From Butyrivibrio sp. Su6 (GTDB lineage: Bacteria; Bacillota; Clostridia; Lachnospirales; Lachnospiraceae), in assembly GCF_900108105.1 (NCBI RefSeq), contig NZ_FNUR01000001.1, positions 186,001 to 250,000 on the forward strand: 64,000 bases of DNA, in the 5' to 3' direction. The stretch's first letter is position 1. Each line of letters starts with the position of its first letter. The notes beneath the pieces are model-generated. The model had not been told where the DNA came from. It worked only from the letters and a program-made list of their open reading frames with translations, and did no database searches. A program made the translations under genes and the position numbers. Shown here piece after piece: positions 37,681 to 46,335 of this stretch.

Positions 37681-39204
37681 ATGAGTAGAGCTTTAAAGGG
37701 ATTATTAATTGCACTTGCTGTTTCAATTGCAGCTTTTATAGCTGTTTATATTGGACTGGGCTTTTATTACATGAATGGTTTTCCCTGCTTTACCTGGATC
37801 AATGGAGTTTACTGCACTGGAAAAAGTGTTGATGAAGTAAATGAAGAGCTCTGCCAGAAATATCAGTATGAAGGTATTGCCATTACTGATATTAGCGGAG
37901 CAGAGCTCTTTATATCTGCTAAAGATGCGGGCGTTCGCATAGATTTTACAAATATGCTTGATTCGTATCTGTCTGACAAAAATCCTTTTGCATGGGGCTA
38001 TTATTTTTTTGAAAACCTCATTGTGAACCTGTCTCCGGATGTATATGTTGATAAAGATGCAATAAAAGACATAATATCCAAATGGGAAATATTCCTTGAT
38101 GATGATGAACTTAATATTAGTATAGAAAAAACCAGAGATAGTGGTTATATATTAAAAGACAATCTAAGTAAAGCCCCTGTTCAGGAGGCTATTTCACAGG
38201 CTGTAATCGACAGTATAAAAGCGCTAAAAACTGAAGTAAGGCTCTATACAGTTGATGGGTGTTATACGGAAATTCAGTTAAACGAGGAACAACAAAAGAT
38301 AGTTGATCTGTATAACAAGGTAGATGCCCTTCAGTCCTGCATGATCACCTATAAAATAGCAGATGAAGAAGTTAAAGTGGATAAAAAGATAGCAGCTTCT
38401 TTTATACTTACGGAAGATGATCTTGAAAGTGCAAAGGAAGAAAAAGTATCTAAAAAACTCCCTGGAAGTGGTCTGTTTATAGCAGGCGCGGAAGAAGAGA
38501 AATTTCCTGAAGATGACATTATTATTGTTGAGGGATTTTTGATGGATTCAAATGGGAATCTGATCCTTGGAGAAAGCAGGATGTATGATTTTCTTCATGA
38601 TCTTTCAGCATCTCACAGCACTGAATGGGATCTTGCAAGGTATAGAAGTGGCGATGAGAATGCCGAGATCATAATAAACAATAATAGTAAGGGCAATGGG
38701 CTTGTATATGACATAGACTCTGAATTTGAGTATTTAAAGGATGCTTATCTTTCGGGTACTACAATGAATGAGGAAGTCAGAACTCTGGAGCTTTCTGATT
38801 CGGCAGTTGTGTTTAATGCAAAGGAAAGTCTTGGGGATACCTATATAGAAGTAAATATGGGTAAACAGGAGCTCTTTTATTATGTTGAAGGGAAGCTTTC
38901 TATGAATATGCCAATTGTTACGGGGAATGTTAACAGAGGAAGAGGAACTCCAACAGGAATATTTCCTGTCTATAATAAACGATATCACACAAATTTAGTT
39001 GGAGTAGATTACGTGTCTTATGTAAACTATTGGCTTGGAGTTCATAAAGGAGTTGGCATTCATGATGCTACCTGGAGATCAAAATTTGGAGAAGAAATAT
39101 ATAAAAGAGATGGTTCGCATGGCTGTATAAATTGCCCTTTGGATACTGTTTCACAGTTGTGGGAAGTCGTCGAAGTAGGAACTCCGGTTGTTTTGTATTA
39201 CTGA
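37681..39204 (+). CDS. L,D-transpeptidase (YkuD domain) with N-terminal helix and peptidoglycan-binding-like domain
   Basis: A 507-residue cell-wall crosslinking enzyme. One helix at about 8-30 anchors it. A long middle region (about 40-370) contains segments typical of the putative peptidoglycan-binding domain found before YkuD in Clostridia. The C-terminal YkuD domain begins YIEVNMGKQELFYYVEGKL, has MPIVTGNVNRGRGTPTGIF, and ends with the catalytic motif HDATWRSKFG... RDGSHGCINCP, nucleophile Cys482. I start at the ATG after GGGGGAG. It follows ilvB by 34 bases, so an envelope gene is again attached to the branched-chain cluster. A strong terminator follows. Confidence 0.9.
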   Translation: MSRALKGLLIALAVSIAAFIAVYIGLGFYYMNGFPCFTWINGVYCTGKSVDEVNEELCQKYQYEGIAITDISGAELFISAKDAGVRIDFTNMLDSYLSDKNPFAWGYYFFENLIVNLSPDVYVDKDAIKDIISKWEIFLDDDELNISIEKTRDSGYILKDNLSKAPVQEAISQAVIDSIKALKTEVRLYTVDGCYTEIQLNEEQQKIVDLYNKVDALQSCMITYKIADEEVKVDKKIAASFILTEDDLESAKEEKVSKKLPGSGLFIAGAEEEKFPEDDIIIVEGFLMDSNGNLILGESRMYDFLHDLSASHSTEWDLARYRSGDENAEIIINNNSKGNGLVYDIDSEFEYLKDAYLSGTTMNEEVRTLELSDSAVVFNAKESLGDTYIEVNMGKQELFYYVEGKLSMNMPIVTGNVNRGRGTPTGIFPVYNKRYHTNLVGVDYVSYVNYWLGVHKGVGIHDATWRSKFGEEIYKRDGSHGCINCPLDTVSQLWEVVEVGTPVVLYY

Positions 39205-39234
39205 TAAAATCTGGGATTATGTAAACTTATTGTT

Positions 39235-39270
39235 AAATATGAAATGGTTTTTGCCATTTCATATTTTTTT
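39235..39270 (+). terminator. Terminator after the L,D-transpeptidase gene
   Basis: AAATATGAAATGG and CCATTTCATATTT form a perfect 13-bp stem with a 6-base loop, followed by T residues. It ends the leuB-ilvDB group. Confidence 0.88.
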
Positions 39271-39320
39271 GCTTTTTTAGAATAAAAAAATAAAATAACA
39301 TTAATTATGGAATTGCATTA

Positions 39321-39348
39321 TTGACATTTTTTTAATGACGACTACAAT
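39321..39348 (+). promoter_or_regulatory. Sigma-A promoter of the serCA group
   Basis: A perfect TTGACA (39321-39326) is followed after 16 bases by TACAAT (39343-39348), five of six. It lies about 90 bases before the serC start. The leader between contains a small hairpin (AGCGA...TCGCT near 39368-39383) but no T-box signature. Confidence 0.7.
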
Positions 39349-39438
39349 GTATTTAAAGGTTAAATTTAGCGATTCAACTCGCTGAAGAATATTATCAATA
39401 TTACAAAAATCATCTACATGGATTATAGGAGGAGAGAA

Positions 39439-40521
39439 ATGTCAAGAGTTTACAATTTTAGTGCTGGCCCGGCTGTTTTGCCAGAAGAAGTATTAAAACA
39501 GGCAGCTGCAGAGATGCTGGATTACAACGGATGTGGAATGTCTATCAATGAGATGAGCCATAGATCCAAGACTTTCGATAATGTTATCCAGACTGCAGAG
39601 CAGGACATCAGAGATCTTATGAATATTCCTGATAATTACAAGGTTCTCTTTTTACAAGGCGGTGCAAGTCAGCAGTTTGCAGCAGTTCCACTTAATCTTA
39701 TGAAAAATGGTAAGGCTGCATATATCATTACCGGTCAGTGGGCTAAAAAAGCATATCAGGAAGCACAGAAATATGGTGAAGCCATCGAAGTAGCTTCCAG
39801 TGCTGACAAGACTTTCTCTTATATTCCTGATTGTTCAGATCTTCCAATCCCGGAAGATGCAGATTACGTATATATCTGTGAGAATAATACTATTTATGGC
39901 ACAAAGTTTAAGACTTTGCCTAATACAAAAGGACATATCCTTGTTTCAGATGTTTCTTCATGCTTCTTATCAGAACCTGTGGATGTTACAAAATATGGAG
40001 TTATCTATGGCGGCGTTCAGAAGAACGTTGGACCTGCAGGCCTTGTAATAAGCATCATTAGAGAAGACCTTATTACAGATGATGTTCCCGTTTATACTCC
40101 TACAATGCTTAAGTGGAAGACTCAGGCAGACAATGGCTCTTTATATAATACTCCGAACTGCTGGAGCATTTACATGTGCGGGCTTGTATTTAAATGGCTC
40201 AAAGCCCAGGGCGGTCTTGAAGAGATGAAGAAGAGAAATGAAGAAAAGGCTGCTGTTTTGTATGATTACCTTGATCAGAGCAAAATGTTCAAAGGTACAG
40301 TTCGCAAGGAAGATCGTTCTCTTATGAATGTTCCTTTCATCACAGACAGCGATGAGCTTAACGCAGAATTTATTGCAGAAGCTACAAAGGCTGGATTTGT
40401 GAGCCTTAAGGGGCATAGAACTGTTGGTGGTATGAGAGCAAGTATCTACAATGCAATGCCTATTGAAGGTGTTAAGAAACTTGTTGAATTCATGGATAAG
40501 TTTGAAAAGGAGAGAGCGTGA
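39439..40521 (+). CDS. serC: Phosphoserine aminotransferase
   Basis: A 360-residue PLP enzyme that converts 3-phosphohydroxypyruvate and glutamate to phosphoserine. Family marks: VYNFSAGPAVLPEEVLKQAA at the start, FLQGGASQQFAAVP, DVSSCFLSEPVDVTKYGVIY and the PLP lysine in GGVQKNVGPAG, and GHRTVGGMRASIYNAMP at the end. I start at the ATG preceded by AGGAGGAGAG. It is followed immediately by serA, whose SD lies inside its last codons. Confidence 0.97.
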   Translation: MSRVYNFSAGPAVLPEEVLKQAAAEMLDYNGCGMSINEMSHRSKTFDNVIQTAEQDIRDLMNIPDNYKVLFLQGGASQQFAAVPLNLMKNGKAAYIITGQWAKKAYQEAQKYGEAIEVASSADKTFSYIPDCSDLPIPEDADYVYICENNTIYGTKFKTLPNTKGHILVSDVSSCFLSEPVDVTKYGVIYGGVQKNVGPAGLVISIIREDLITDDVPVYTPTMLKWKTQADNGSLYNTPNCWSIYMCGLVFKWLKAQGGLEEMKKRNEEKAAVLYDYLDQSKMFKGTVRKEDRSLMNVPFITDSDELNAEFIAEATKAGFVSLKGHRTVGGMRASIYNAMPIEGVKKLVEFMDKFEKERA

Positions 40522-40523
40522 TC

Positions 40524-41693
40524 ATGTACAAATACAAGTGTTTGAATCCTATTGCTAAGATCGGACTTAATAATTTTACTGATAAATATGAAGCTGTTGA
40601 CAATGTTGATGACGCAGAAGGCATTCTTGTAAGAAGTGCCAACATGCTGGAAATGGAGTTTTCCGATAATCTTCTTGCCATTGCAAGAGCAGGTGCAGGC
40701 GTAAACAATATTCCTTTAGACAGATGTGCTGAGGAAGGAATCGTTGTATTTAATACTCCGGGTGCCAATGCTAATGGCGTTAAAGAGATGGTACTTGCAG
40801 CTATGCTCATTGCTTCAAGAGATATCATCGGAGGAACTGAGTGGGTCAAGGCGAATGCCGGAGATCCTGATATTGCAAAGCTTACAGAGAAATCAAAAAA
40901 GAAATTTGCAGGAACTGAAATTTTTGGCAAAAAGCTTGGTATCATCGGACTTGGTGCCATTGGCGTAAGAGTTGCCAATGCAGCAAGACAGCTTGGCATG
41001 GAAGTTTACGGCTATGATCCATATCTTTCAATTGATGCTGCATGGAGACTGTCATCAGATGTTAAGCACGTGACCAATGTAGATGATATCTATTCAAAGT
41101 GCGATATTATCACAGTTCATGTACCTGCTTTGGATTCTACAAAGGGTATGATCGGACAGGAAGCAATTGCTAAGATGAAGAAAGGCGTTATAATCCTTAA
41201 TCTTGCAAGAGACATCCTTTGTGATGAGGTTGCAATCCTGGCCGGCATTAATTCAGGTAAGATCAGAAAATATGTTACGGATTTCCCGAATCCTACAACA
41301 GCAGGACATGACGGCTGCATAGTAATTCCTCATCTTGGAGCTTCAACAGAGGAGTCTGAGGATAATTGTGCAGTTAAGGCTGTTCTTGAAATGAAGGATT
41401 TCCTTGAAAATGGAAATATCAACAATTCGGTTAACTTCCCTAACTGTGATATGGGAATTTGCAATAATCCTCGAATTGCAATTTATCACAAAAATGTTGC
41501 AAACATGATCAGCCAGTTTACAAAAGAAATTGGTGAGGCCGGATATAACATTTCGGATATGACAAATAAATCTCGCGGCGATTATGCTTATACTTTGATT
41601 GACCTTGAGGATGGAATTGAGGATGCTCTTGTAAGTAAACTTGAAAAAATCGATGGAGTTATCAGAGTAAGGGTTGTAAGAAAAGACGTTTAA
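40524..41693 (+). CDS. serA: D-3-phosphoglycerate dehydrogenase with C-terminal ACT domain
   Basis: A 389-residue NAD enzyme, first step of serine synthesis. The nucleotide fold begins GKKLGIIGLGAIGVRVANAA; substrate and catalytic residues lie in ARAGAGVNNIPLDRCAEEGI, NLARDILCDEVAI and the His motif VIPHLGASTEESEDNCA. The last 70 residues (NPRIAIYHKNVANMISQFTK) form an ACT-like regulatory domain, which commonly gives serine feedback. The ATG follows GGAGAG with 8 bases; a GTG two codons upstream overlaps the serC stop. Arg in the NLARD motif matches the short bacterial type. Confidence 0.95.
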   Translation: MYKYKCLNPIAKIGLNNFTDKYEAVDNVDDAEGILVRSANMLEMEFSDNLLAIARAGAGVNNIPLDRCAEEGIVVFNTPGANANGVKEMVLAAMLIASRDIIGGTEWVKANAGDPDIAKLTEKSKKKFAGTEIFGKKLGIIGLGAIGVRVANAARQLGMEVYGYDPYLSIDAAWRLSSDVKHVTNVDDIYSKCDIITVHVPALDSTKGMIGQEAIAKMKKGVIILNLARDILCDEVAILAGINSGKIRKYVTDFPNPTTAGHDGCIVIPHLGASTEESEDNCAVKAVLEMKDFLENGNINNSVNFPNCDMGICNNPRIAIYHKNVANMISQFTKEIGEAGYNISDMTNKSRGDYAYTLIDLEDGIEDALVSKLEKIDGVIRVRVVRKDV

Positions 41694-41712
41694 TAAGAAA
41701 ATGTATTATAAT

Positions 41713-41744
41713 ATCGGGTAGGAGTAAAATCCTACTCGATTTTA
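41713..41744 (+). terminator. Hairpin between serA and the DUF1015 gene
   Basis: ATCGGGTAGGA pairs with TCCTACTCGAT (11 bp, one G-T), loop GTAAAA, then TTTTAA. It lies in the 69-base gap and could reduce read-through into the downstream gene rather than end the operon. Confidence 0.6.
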
Positions 41745-41762
41745 ATATGCGGAGGAATAAAG

Positions 41763-43016
41763 ATGGCTGATATAAGACCATTTAGTGCAATAAGACCAAA
41801 TACAGACATTGTAAAAGAAAAGGCTGCACTGCCTTATGATGTTTATAACAGGGAAGAAGCTTATGAAGAAGTGATGAAGAATCCCAAGTCTTTTCTTGCA
41901 ATAGACAGACCTGAAACTCAGTTTTCTAAGGATCAGGATATGTATGCTCCTGAAGTATATGAAAAAGCCAGGGATATGCTAAGAGACCAAATTTCTGACG
42001 GGACTTTTATCAAGGATGAAGACAAATGCTTTTACATTTATGAGCAGACTTTCAAAGGCAGAACCCAAACGGGAATTGTTGCCTGCGCATCTATTGATGA
42101 TTATTTAAACAGCGTTATTAAAAAACATGAAAATACCAGAGCTGACAAGGAAGAAGACAGAATAAGACATGTCTATACCTGTGATGCCCAGACTGGTCCT
42201 ATTTTCCTTTGCTATAGAAAAAACAGGCTTTTATCTGAACTTGTTATGAAAATAAAGGAATGCGATGCGCCTGTTTATGACTTTGAATCTAAGGATGGTG
42301 TTGAGAACAGAGTCTGGGTCATCTCTGATGAGGAAGAAGTTAATACAATAAGCAGGATTTTTACGACCATAAATTCTATTTATATAGCTGATGGTCATCA
42401 TAGATGTGCTTCGGCTGTCAAAGTTGGTCTTATGAAGAGAAAAGAAGGTGAAGGAAAGGTAAGAGGAAAGCTTAAATCTGACTACTTTTTGTCAGTTCTT
42501 TTCCCTGATGATGAACTTGAAATAATGGACTACAACCGTGTTGTAAAGGACTTAAATGGCCTTTCTGAGGCTGAGTTCATGGAAAGGATTTCTGGGAAAT
42601 TTGACGTTAAAAAGGAAGATGCTCCTGTAAAACCTTCTTGCAAGGGAGAGTTTGGCATGTATCTTGATGGCAGTTGGTACAGACTCGATGCAAAAGAAAG
42701 CATAAAGTCCGCTGATCCTGTTGCGGGGCTTGATGTATCTATACTTCAAGATCATATTCTTTCACCTGTCCTTGGTATAGGTGATCCAAAAACTGATAAA
42801 AGAATTGATTTTATCGGTGGTATTAGAGGACTCTCAGAGATAGAGAAAAGATGCGGCAAGGACTGTAAAGTGGGCTTTTCCATGTATCCGACATCCATAT
42901 CGGAACTCTTTGCGGTTGCAGATGAAGGACTTCTCATGCCTCCTAAGTCAACATGGTTTGAACCTAAGCTCTTAAGTGGGTTATTTATTCATGATATCTG
43001 TGGTACAATTGTATAG
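41763..43016 (+). CDS. DUF1015 family protein
   Basis: A 417-residue cytosolic protein of the DUF1015 family. Typical parts are IRPFSAIRPNTDIV at the start, ALPYDVYNREEAYE, a central region with RHVYTCDAQTGPIFLCY, the hallmark IADGHHRCASAVKV at about 215-228, and FPDDELEIMDYNRVVKDLNG. The Asp-Gly-His-His-Arg motif resembles the DGxHR motif of ParB/sulfiredoxin-fold nucleotide-using enzymes, including a known free serine kinase, but that link is inference. Genes of this family often stand next to serC and serA in Clostridia, as here, so a role in serine or phosphoserine metabolism is suspected. AGGAGGAATAA-like GGAGGAATAAAG precedes the ATG. Confidence 0.85.
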   Translation: MADIRPFSAIRPNTDIVKEKAALPYDVYNREEAYEEVMKNPKSFLAIDRPETQFSKDQDMYAPEVYEKARDMLRDQISDGTFIKDEDKCFYIYEQTFKGRTQTGIVACASIDDYLNSVIKKHENTRADKEEDRIRHVYTCDAQTGPIFLCYRKNRLLSELVMKIKECDAPVYDFESKDGVENRVWVISDEEEVNTISRIFTTINSIYIADGHHRCASAVKVGLMKRKEGEGKVRGKLKSDYFLSVLFPDDELEIMDYNRVVKDLNGLSEAEFMERISGKFDVKKEDAPVKPSCKGEFGMYLDGSWYRLDAKESIKSADPVAGLDVSILQDHILSPVLGIGDPKTDKRIDFIGGIRGLSEIEKRCGKDCKVGFSMYPTSISELFAVADEGLLMPPKSTWFEPKLLSGLFIHDICGTIV

Positions 43017-43076
43017 TGAAATTCACGTTTTTTGATCATATTTTCTTATTATAAATTACCCAATGGGGAGGGAGAC

Positions 43077-45533
43077 ATGAATAGTAAGCTTTACAAGATG
43101 ATGAATTGGCCTGAGATTGAGGAAATTATCTATTCTGATGGCGACAATCCACACAGAATTCTGGGGGCTCATAAAGTTGGCTCAAATTATCTTATTCAGG
43201 CTTTTTATCCTGATGCAAAAGAGATAAGTGTTTTGGTTGAGAATACCAAAAAGACTTATCCTATGGAACTTGCAGATGAGGCGGGCTTTTATGCTGTTTT
43301 GGTTCCATACATCGAGAAGTTTAGATATAAACTCGTGATCACAGATGTTAATGGGGTAGAGACAACTGTAGATGATCCATATGCTTTTGGACCGTATATG
43401 GACAGAGAGGATTTTATAAAATTTGGCAGTGGTATACACTACCATATCTATGAAAAACTTGGCGCACATCCTATGAAGAGGGGAACTGTTCAGGGAACTC
43501 TTTTTGCTGTTTGGGCGCCTTCTGCTGCAAGAGTAAGCGTTATTGGTGATTTTAATAATTGGGATGGAAGAGTATGCCAGATGCATAGGCTTGACCCAAT
43601 TGGCGTATTTGAAATCTTTGTCCCAGGTGCTAAGGAAAATGATGGATATCAGTTTGAGATCAAGACCAGGAGCGGCCTTATCTTCAAGAGACCTGATCCA
43701 TATGCAATGCTTAGCCGCGGTGAGAATGGCATGATCTCTGTTATCAGTGAGAGAAAATCTATTGTCTGGAACGATTCCAAGTGGCTTGCACAGAGAAGAA
43801 AATTTGATCTTGATGAAGCACCACTTTCAATCTGCGAGATTTCTATCGATGCTTTTGCCGGAAGACATGAAGGCAGGAGTACAATCGAAGAAATCACTTC
43901 TGATATTCTCGAGTATGTACAGAATCATGGCTTTAACACTATTGAGCTTATGCCGGTAATGAAACATGTTCCGGGGCACTATTACCATATTCTGGATTTC
44001 TTTGCCCTTGATGATTCGAATGGCACACCGGAAGAGTTCATGAAATTTATTGACACATGCCATGCTGCAGGTATAAGAATTATCCTTGACTGGGTTCCTA
44101 CATTTTTCCCTAAGTCATCTTGCGGCCTTAGTAGTTTTGATGGAAAGTGCCTCTATGAGTATGAGGACCCAAGGATTGGCGTTCATCCAAAGTCAGGGGA
44201 TCTGATATTTGATTATGGCAGAAAGGAAGTTACTAACTTCCTTATTTCCAATGCTTTGTACTGGATTGAAAATTACCACATAGATGGCCTTAGAACTTCT
44301 GACATTTCAAGGATTCTTTATCTTGATTATGACAGGAAACCTGGTGAATGGATTGCCAATATATATGGCGGTAATGAGAACCTGGAAGCACTTGAATTTC
44401 TTAAACAGCTCACAACTGTCATTCATAAAAACAATCCGGGGGTCGTTCTCCTTACAAAAGAGACAGCTTGTTGGCCACAGGTTACTGATGCAGTAGATGA
44501 TGGTGGCCTTGGATTTGATTATAAATGGAATAACGGCTGGACAAGGGACTTCCTTTCCTATATGCAAAATGATCCGCTCTTTAGGGCTGGTCACCATGAT
44601 GAGCTTACTTTCAGCATTATTTACAGCTATACTGAAAGATTTGTTCTTGGATTCACACATGAAGAGCTTGAAAAAGGTCTTGAGGGGCTTTATTATCTGA
44701 TGCCTGGTGATTCAGTACAAAAGATGGCTAATCTGCGCCTTGCAATCAGCTACATGATGGTTCATCCAGGCAGAAAGCATTTATATATGGAGCCTGATGC
44801 CCTTACTGTAGATCAGTCTGTATTTGTTGAAAATATGCTCTCTAAACTTAATAAGCTCTATTATGATCATGATGCTCTTCATCAGCTTGACAGCTCTGAT
44901 GGTGGCTTTGAATGGATCAATAACATGGCTACTGATGAATGTATGCTTTCATTTGTAAGAAAAAGCAATGATTCAAAAGAGATGCTTCTTGTAGTGGCTA
45001 ATATGGCCGGCGTTGAAAGAACAGTTGAAATTGGCGTTCCTGCTGATGGCAGATACACTGAAATATTCAATAGTGATGACCTTTCCTATGGCGGAACTGG
45101 CGTTTTGAATGAGGGTAAAAAGGAAGCAAGAAGAAAAGAAGTGGATGGACGCGACTATTCTCTGTCTATTAAGATTGGTGCGGTATCTCTTTGTATCTTT
45201 AGCTATGTCCCTTATACTGAGCAGGAGAAAAAGATCCGTGCGATAAAGGAAGAAGAGGAAATCAAGAAAGAGGCCGAAAGACAGGAAAAACTTGCTGCTC
45301 TTAAGGAAATGCAGAGCAAAGAGGAAGAGAGAATCTTAAAAGAGCTCAAAGAAAAATATGAAAGAGAACTCTTAGAGCAGGAGAAGGCAATAGAAGAAAA
45401 GTATGAAAAGATTGAAGAAGAGAGAATTTCTACTATTGTATCGGCTGATGCCATAAAGAGTCTTTCTTCAAAGAAAAAGACAGGTTCAAAAGAATCTAAA
45501 AAGACTACAACTAAAACTTCTAAAAAGAAATAA
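43077..45533 (+). CDS. GlgB-like protein lacking branching-enzyme catalytic residues (probable pseudoenzyme)
   Basis: An 818-residue protein that aligns with glycogen branching enzyme from the N-terminal CBM48-like domains (NPHRILGAHK, then FAVWAPSAARVSVIGDFNNW) through the GH13 barrel. The barrel framework is well kept (EYEDPRIGVHP, NFLISNALYWIENYHIDGLR), but the active site is not: the nucleophile Asp of GLRVDAV is Ser408 (GLRTSDI), the acid/base Glu of AEES is Lys461 (LLTKETACWP), the third Asp of SHDE is Glu529 (THEE), and the region I His is Phe343 (DWVPTFFP). From about residue 725 a Lys/Glu coiled coil and a Lys/Ser/Thr tail follow, absent from normal GlgB. So it likely binds glycogen or another protein without making branches. 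The start follows GGGGAGGGAG. It is 60 bases after the DUF1015 gene. Confidence 0.85.
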   Translation: MNSKLYKMMNWPEIEEIIYSDGDNPHRILGAHKVGSNYLIQAFYPDAKEISVLVENTKKTYPMELADEAGFYAVLVPYIEKFRYKLVITDVNGVETTVDDPYAFGPYMDREDFIKFGSGIHYHIYEKLGAHPMKRGTVQGTLFAVWAPSAARVSVIGDFNNWDGRVCQMHRLDPIGVFEIFVPGAKENDGYQFEIKTRSGLIFKRPDPYAMLSRGENGMISVISERKSIVWNDSKWLAQRRKFDLDEAPLSICEISIDAFAGRHEGRSTIEEITSDILEYVQNHGFNTIELMPVMKHVPGHYYHILDFFALDDSNGTPEEFMKFIDTCHAAGIRIILDWVPTFFPKSSCGLSSFDGKCLYEYEDPRIGVHPKSGDLIFDYGRKEVTNFLISNALYWIENYHIDGLRTSDISRILYLDYDRKPGEWIANIYGGNENLEALEFLKQLTTVIHKNNPGVVLLTKETACWPQVTDAVDDGGLGFDYKWNNGWTRDFLSYMQNDPLFRAGHHDELTFSIIYSYTERFVLGFTHEELEKGLEGLYYLMPGDSVQKMANLRLAISYMMVHPGRKHLYMEPDALTVDQSVFVENMLSKLNKLYYDHDALHQLDSSDGGFEWINNMATDECMLSFVRKSNDSKEMLLVVANMAGVERTVEIGVPADGRYTEIFNSDDLSYGGTGVLNEGKKEARRKEVDGRDYSLSIKIGAVSLCIFSYVPYTEQEKKIRAIKEEEEIKKEAERQEKLAALKEMQSKEEERILKELKEKYERELLEQEKAIEEKYEKIEEERISTIVSADAIKSLSSKKKTGSKESKKTTTKTSKKK

Positions 45534-45537
45534 ATAA

Positions 45538-45582
45538 TAAAAGCTGTGAATGCAAGCAATGCTTGATTTCACAGCTTTTTTG
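45538..45582 (+). terminator. Terminator after the GlgB-like gene
   Basis: AAAAGCTGTGAA and TTCACAGCTTTTTT form a stem of 12 or more base pairs; the loop contains a second small inverted repeat (GCAAGCAATGCTTG). The T-run is clear. The facing tRNA gene ends just beyond. Confidence 0.85.
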
Positions 45583-45594
45583 CAAAAAAAATAA

Positions 45595-45667
45595 AGCTGG
45601 AAATGGGACTTGAACCCACGACCTACTGATTACGAATCAGTTGCGCTACCAACTGCGCTATTCCAGC
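45595..45667 (-). tRNA. tRNA-Thr (anticodon CGT)
   Basis: The minus strand folds as a standard 73-base tRNA: acceptor GCTGGAA with TTCCAGC, D arm GCGC/GCGC around AGTTGGTA, anticodon stem ACTGA/TCAGT with loop TTCGTAA giving anticodon CGT (codon ACG), and T arm GTGGG/CCCAT with TTCAAGT. The discriminator is T and the CCA end is not encoded. It lies between the GlgB-like gene and apt, reading toward the former. Confidence 0.93.
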
Positions 45668-45756
45668 CTGCCACAAGGCACAAATTAAATTATACATTCC
45701 ACAGCATGGATTTACAAGTAAAATTCAGAATTAATTATACTAATGTGCAGTATTTG

Positions 45757-45765
45757 TGCTATAAT
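45757..45765 (+). promoter_or_regulatory. Extended -10 promoter of apt
   Basis: TGCTATAAT is a perfect -10 hexamer with the TGN extension, 40 bases before the apt start. No good -35 is seen at normal spacing, as is usual for extended -10 promoters. Confidence 0.5.
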
Positions 45766-45805
45766 TCTAAATTGAAGTATTGTTTTTTATTAGAGAGGAT
45801 CGAAT

Positions 45806-46330
45806 ATGAAAGAACTTAAAGATTACGTTAGAACCATTCCTAACTTCCCTGAAGAAGGAATTATGTTCAGGGATATAACATCAGTTTTACAGGATCCTGA
45901 TGGATTTAAGCTTGCAATCGATGAGATGACAAGGCTTGTTGCAGATCTTGATTTTGATGTGGTTCTCGGTGCTGAATCAAGAGGTTTTATTTTCAGCGCA
46001 CCTATTGCTTATCAGAGAGGTAAGGCACTTGTTCCTGTTCGTAAAAAAGGAAAACTTCCTTGCGATACAGTAGAAGTTGAATATGATCTTGAATACGGCA
46101 CAGCTGTTCTTGAGATTCATAAGGATGCAATCAAGCCTGGACAGAAGGTACTTCTTGTTGATGACCTTATGGCTACAGGTGGAACAATCGAAGCTATGAT
46201 CAAGCTTGTAGAACAGCTTGGCGGCGAAGTTGCAGGTATTCTTGTTCTTATGGAGCTTAAAGGCTTAAAGGGAAGAGAAAGACTTAGCAAATACAGACTT
46301 GATGCAGCAATCAGCTACGAAGGGAAGTAA
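45806..46330 (+). CDS. apt: Adenine phosphoribosyltransferase
   Basis: A 174-residue salvage enzyme that makes AMP from adenine and PRPP. It begins LKDYVRTIPNFPEEGIMFRDIT and carries VLGAESRGFIFSAPIAY, PVRKKGKLPCDTVEVEYDLEYG and the PRPP loop KVLLVDDLMATGGTIEAM. Length is standard. AGAGAGGATCG precedes the ATG. The rel gene follows after 5 bases; apt-rel is a long-known Firmicutes pairing that links purine salvage and (p)ppGpp. Confidence 0.97.
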   Translation: MKELKDYVRTIPNFPEEGIMFRDITSVLQDPDGFKLAIDEMTRLVADLDFDVVLGAESRGFIFSAPIAYQRGKALVPVRKKGKLPCDTVEVEYDLEYGTAVLEIHKDAIKPGQKVLLVDDLMATGGTIEAMIKLVEQLGGEVAGILVLMELKGLKGRERLSKYRLDAAISYEGK

Positions 46331-46335
46331 TTTTA

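Noticed and set aside
39349..39438. T-box or riboswitch in the serC leader
   Set aside because: There is only a small hairpin; no T-box sequence, specifier loop or terminator/antiterminator pair is visible.
45610..45819. Small plus-strand open frame across the tRNA region
   Set aside because: It runs through the tRNA-Thr gene and the apt promoter and has no ribosome binding site.
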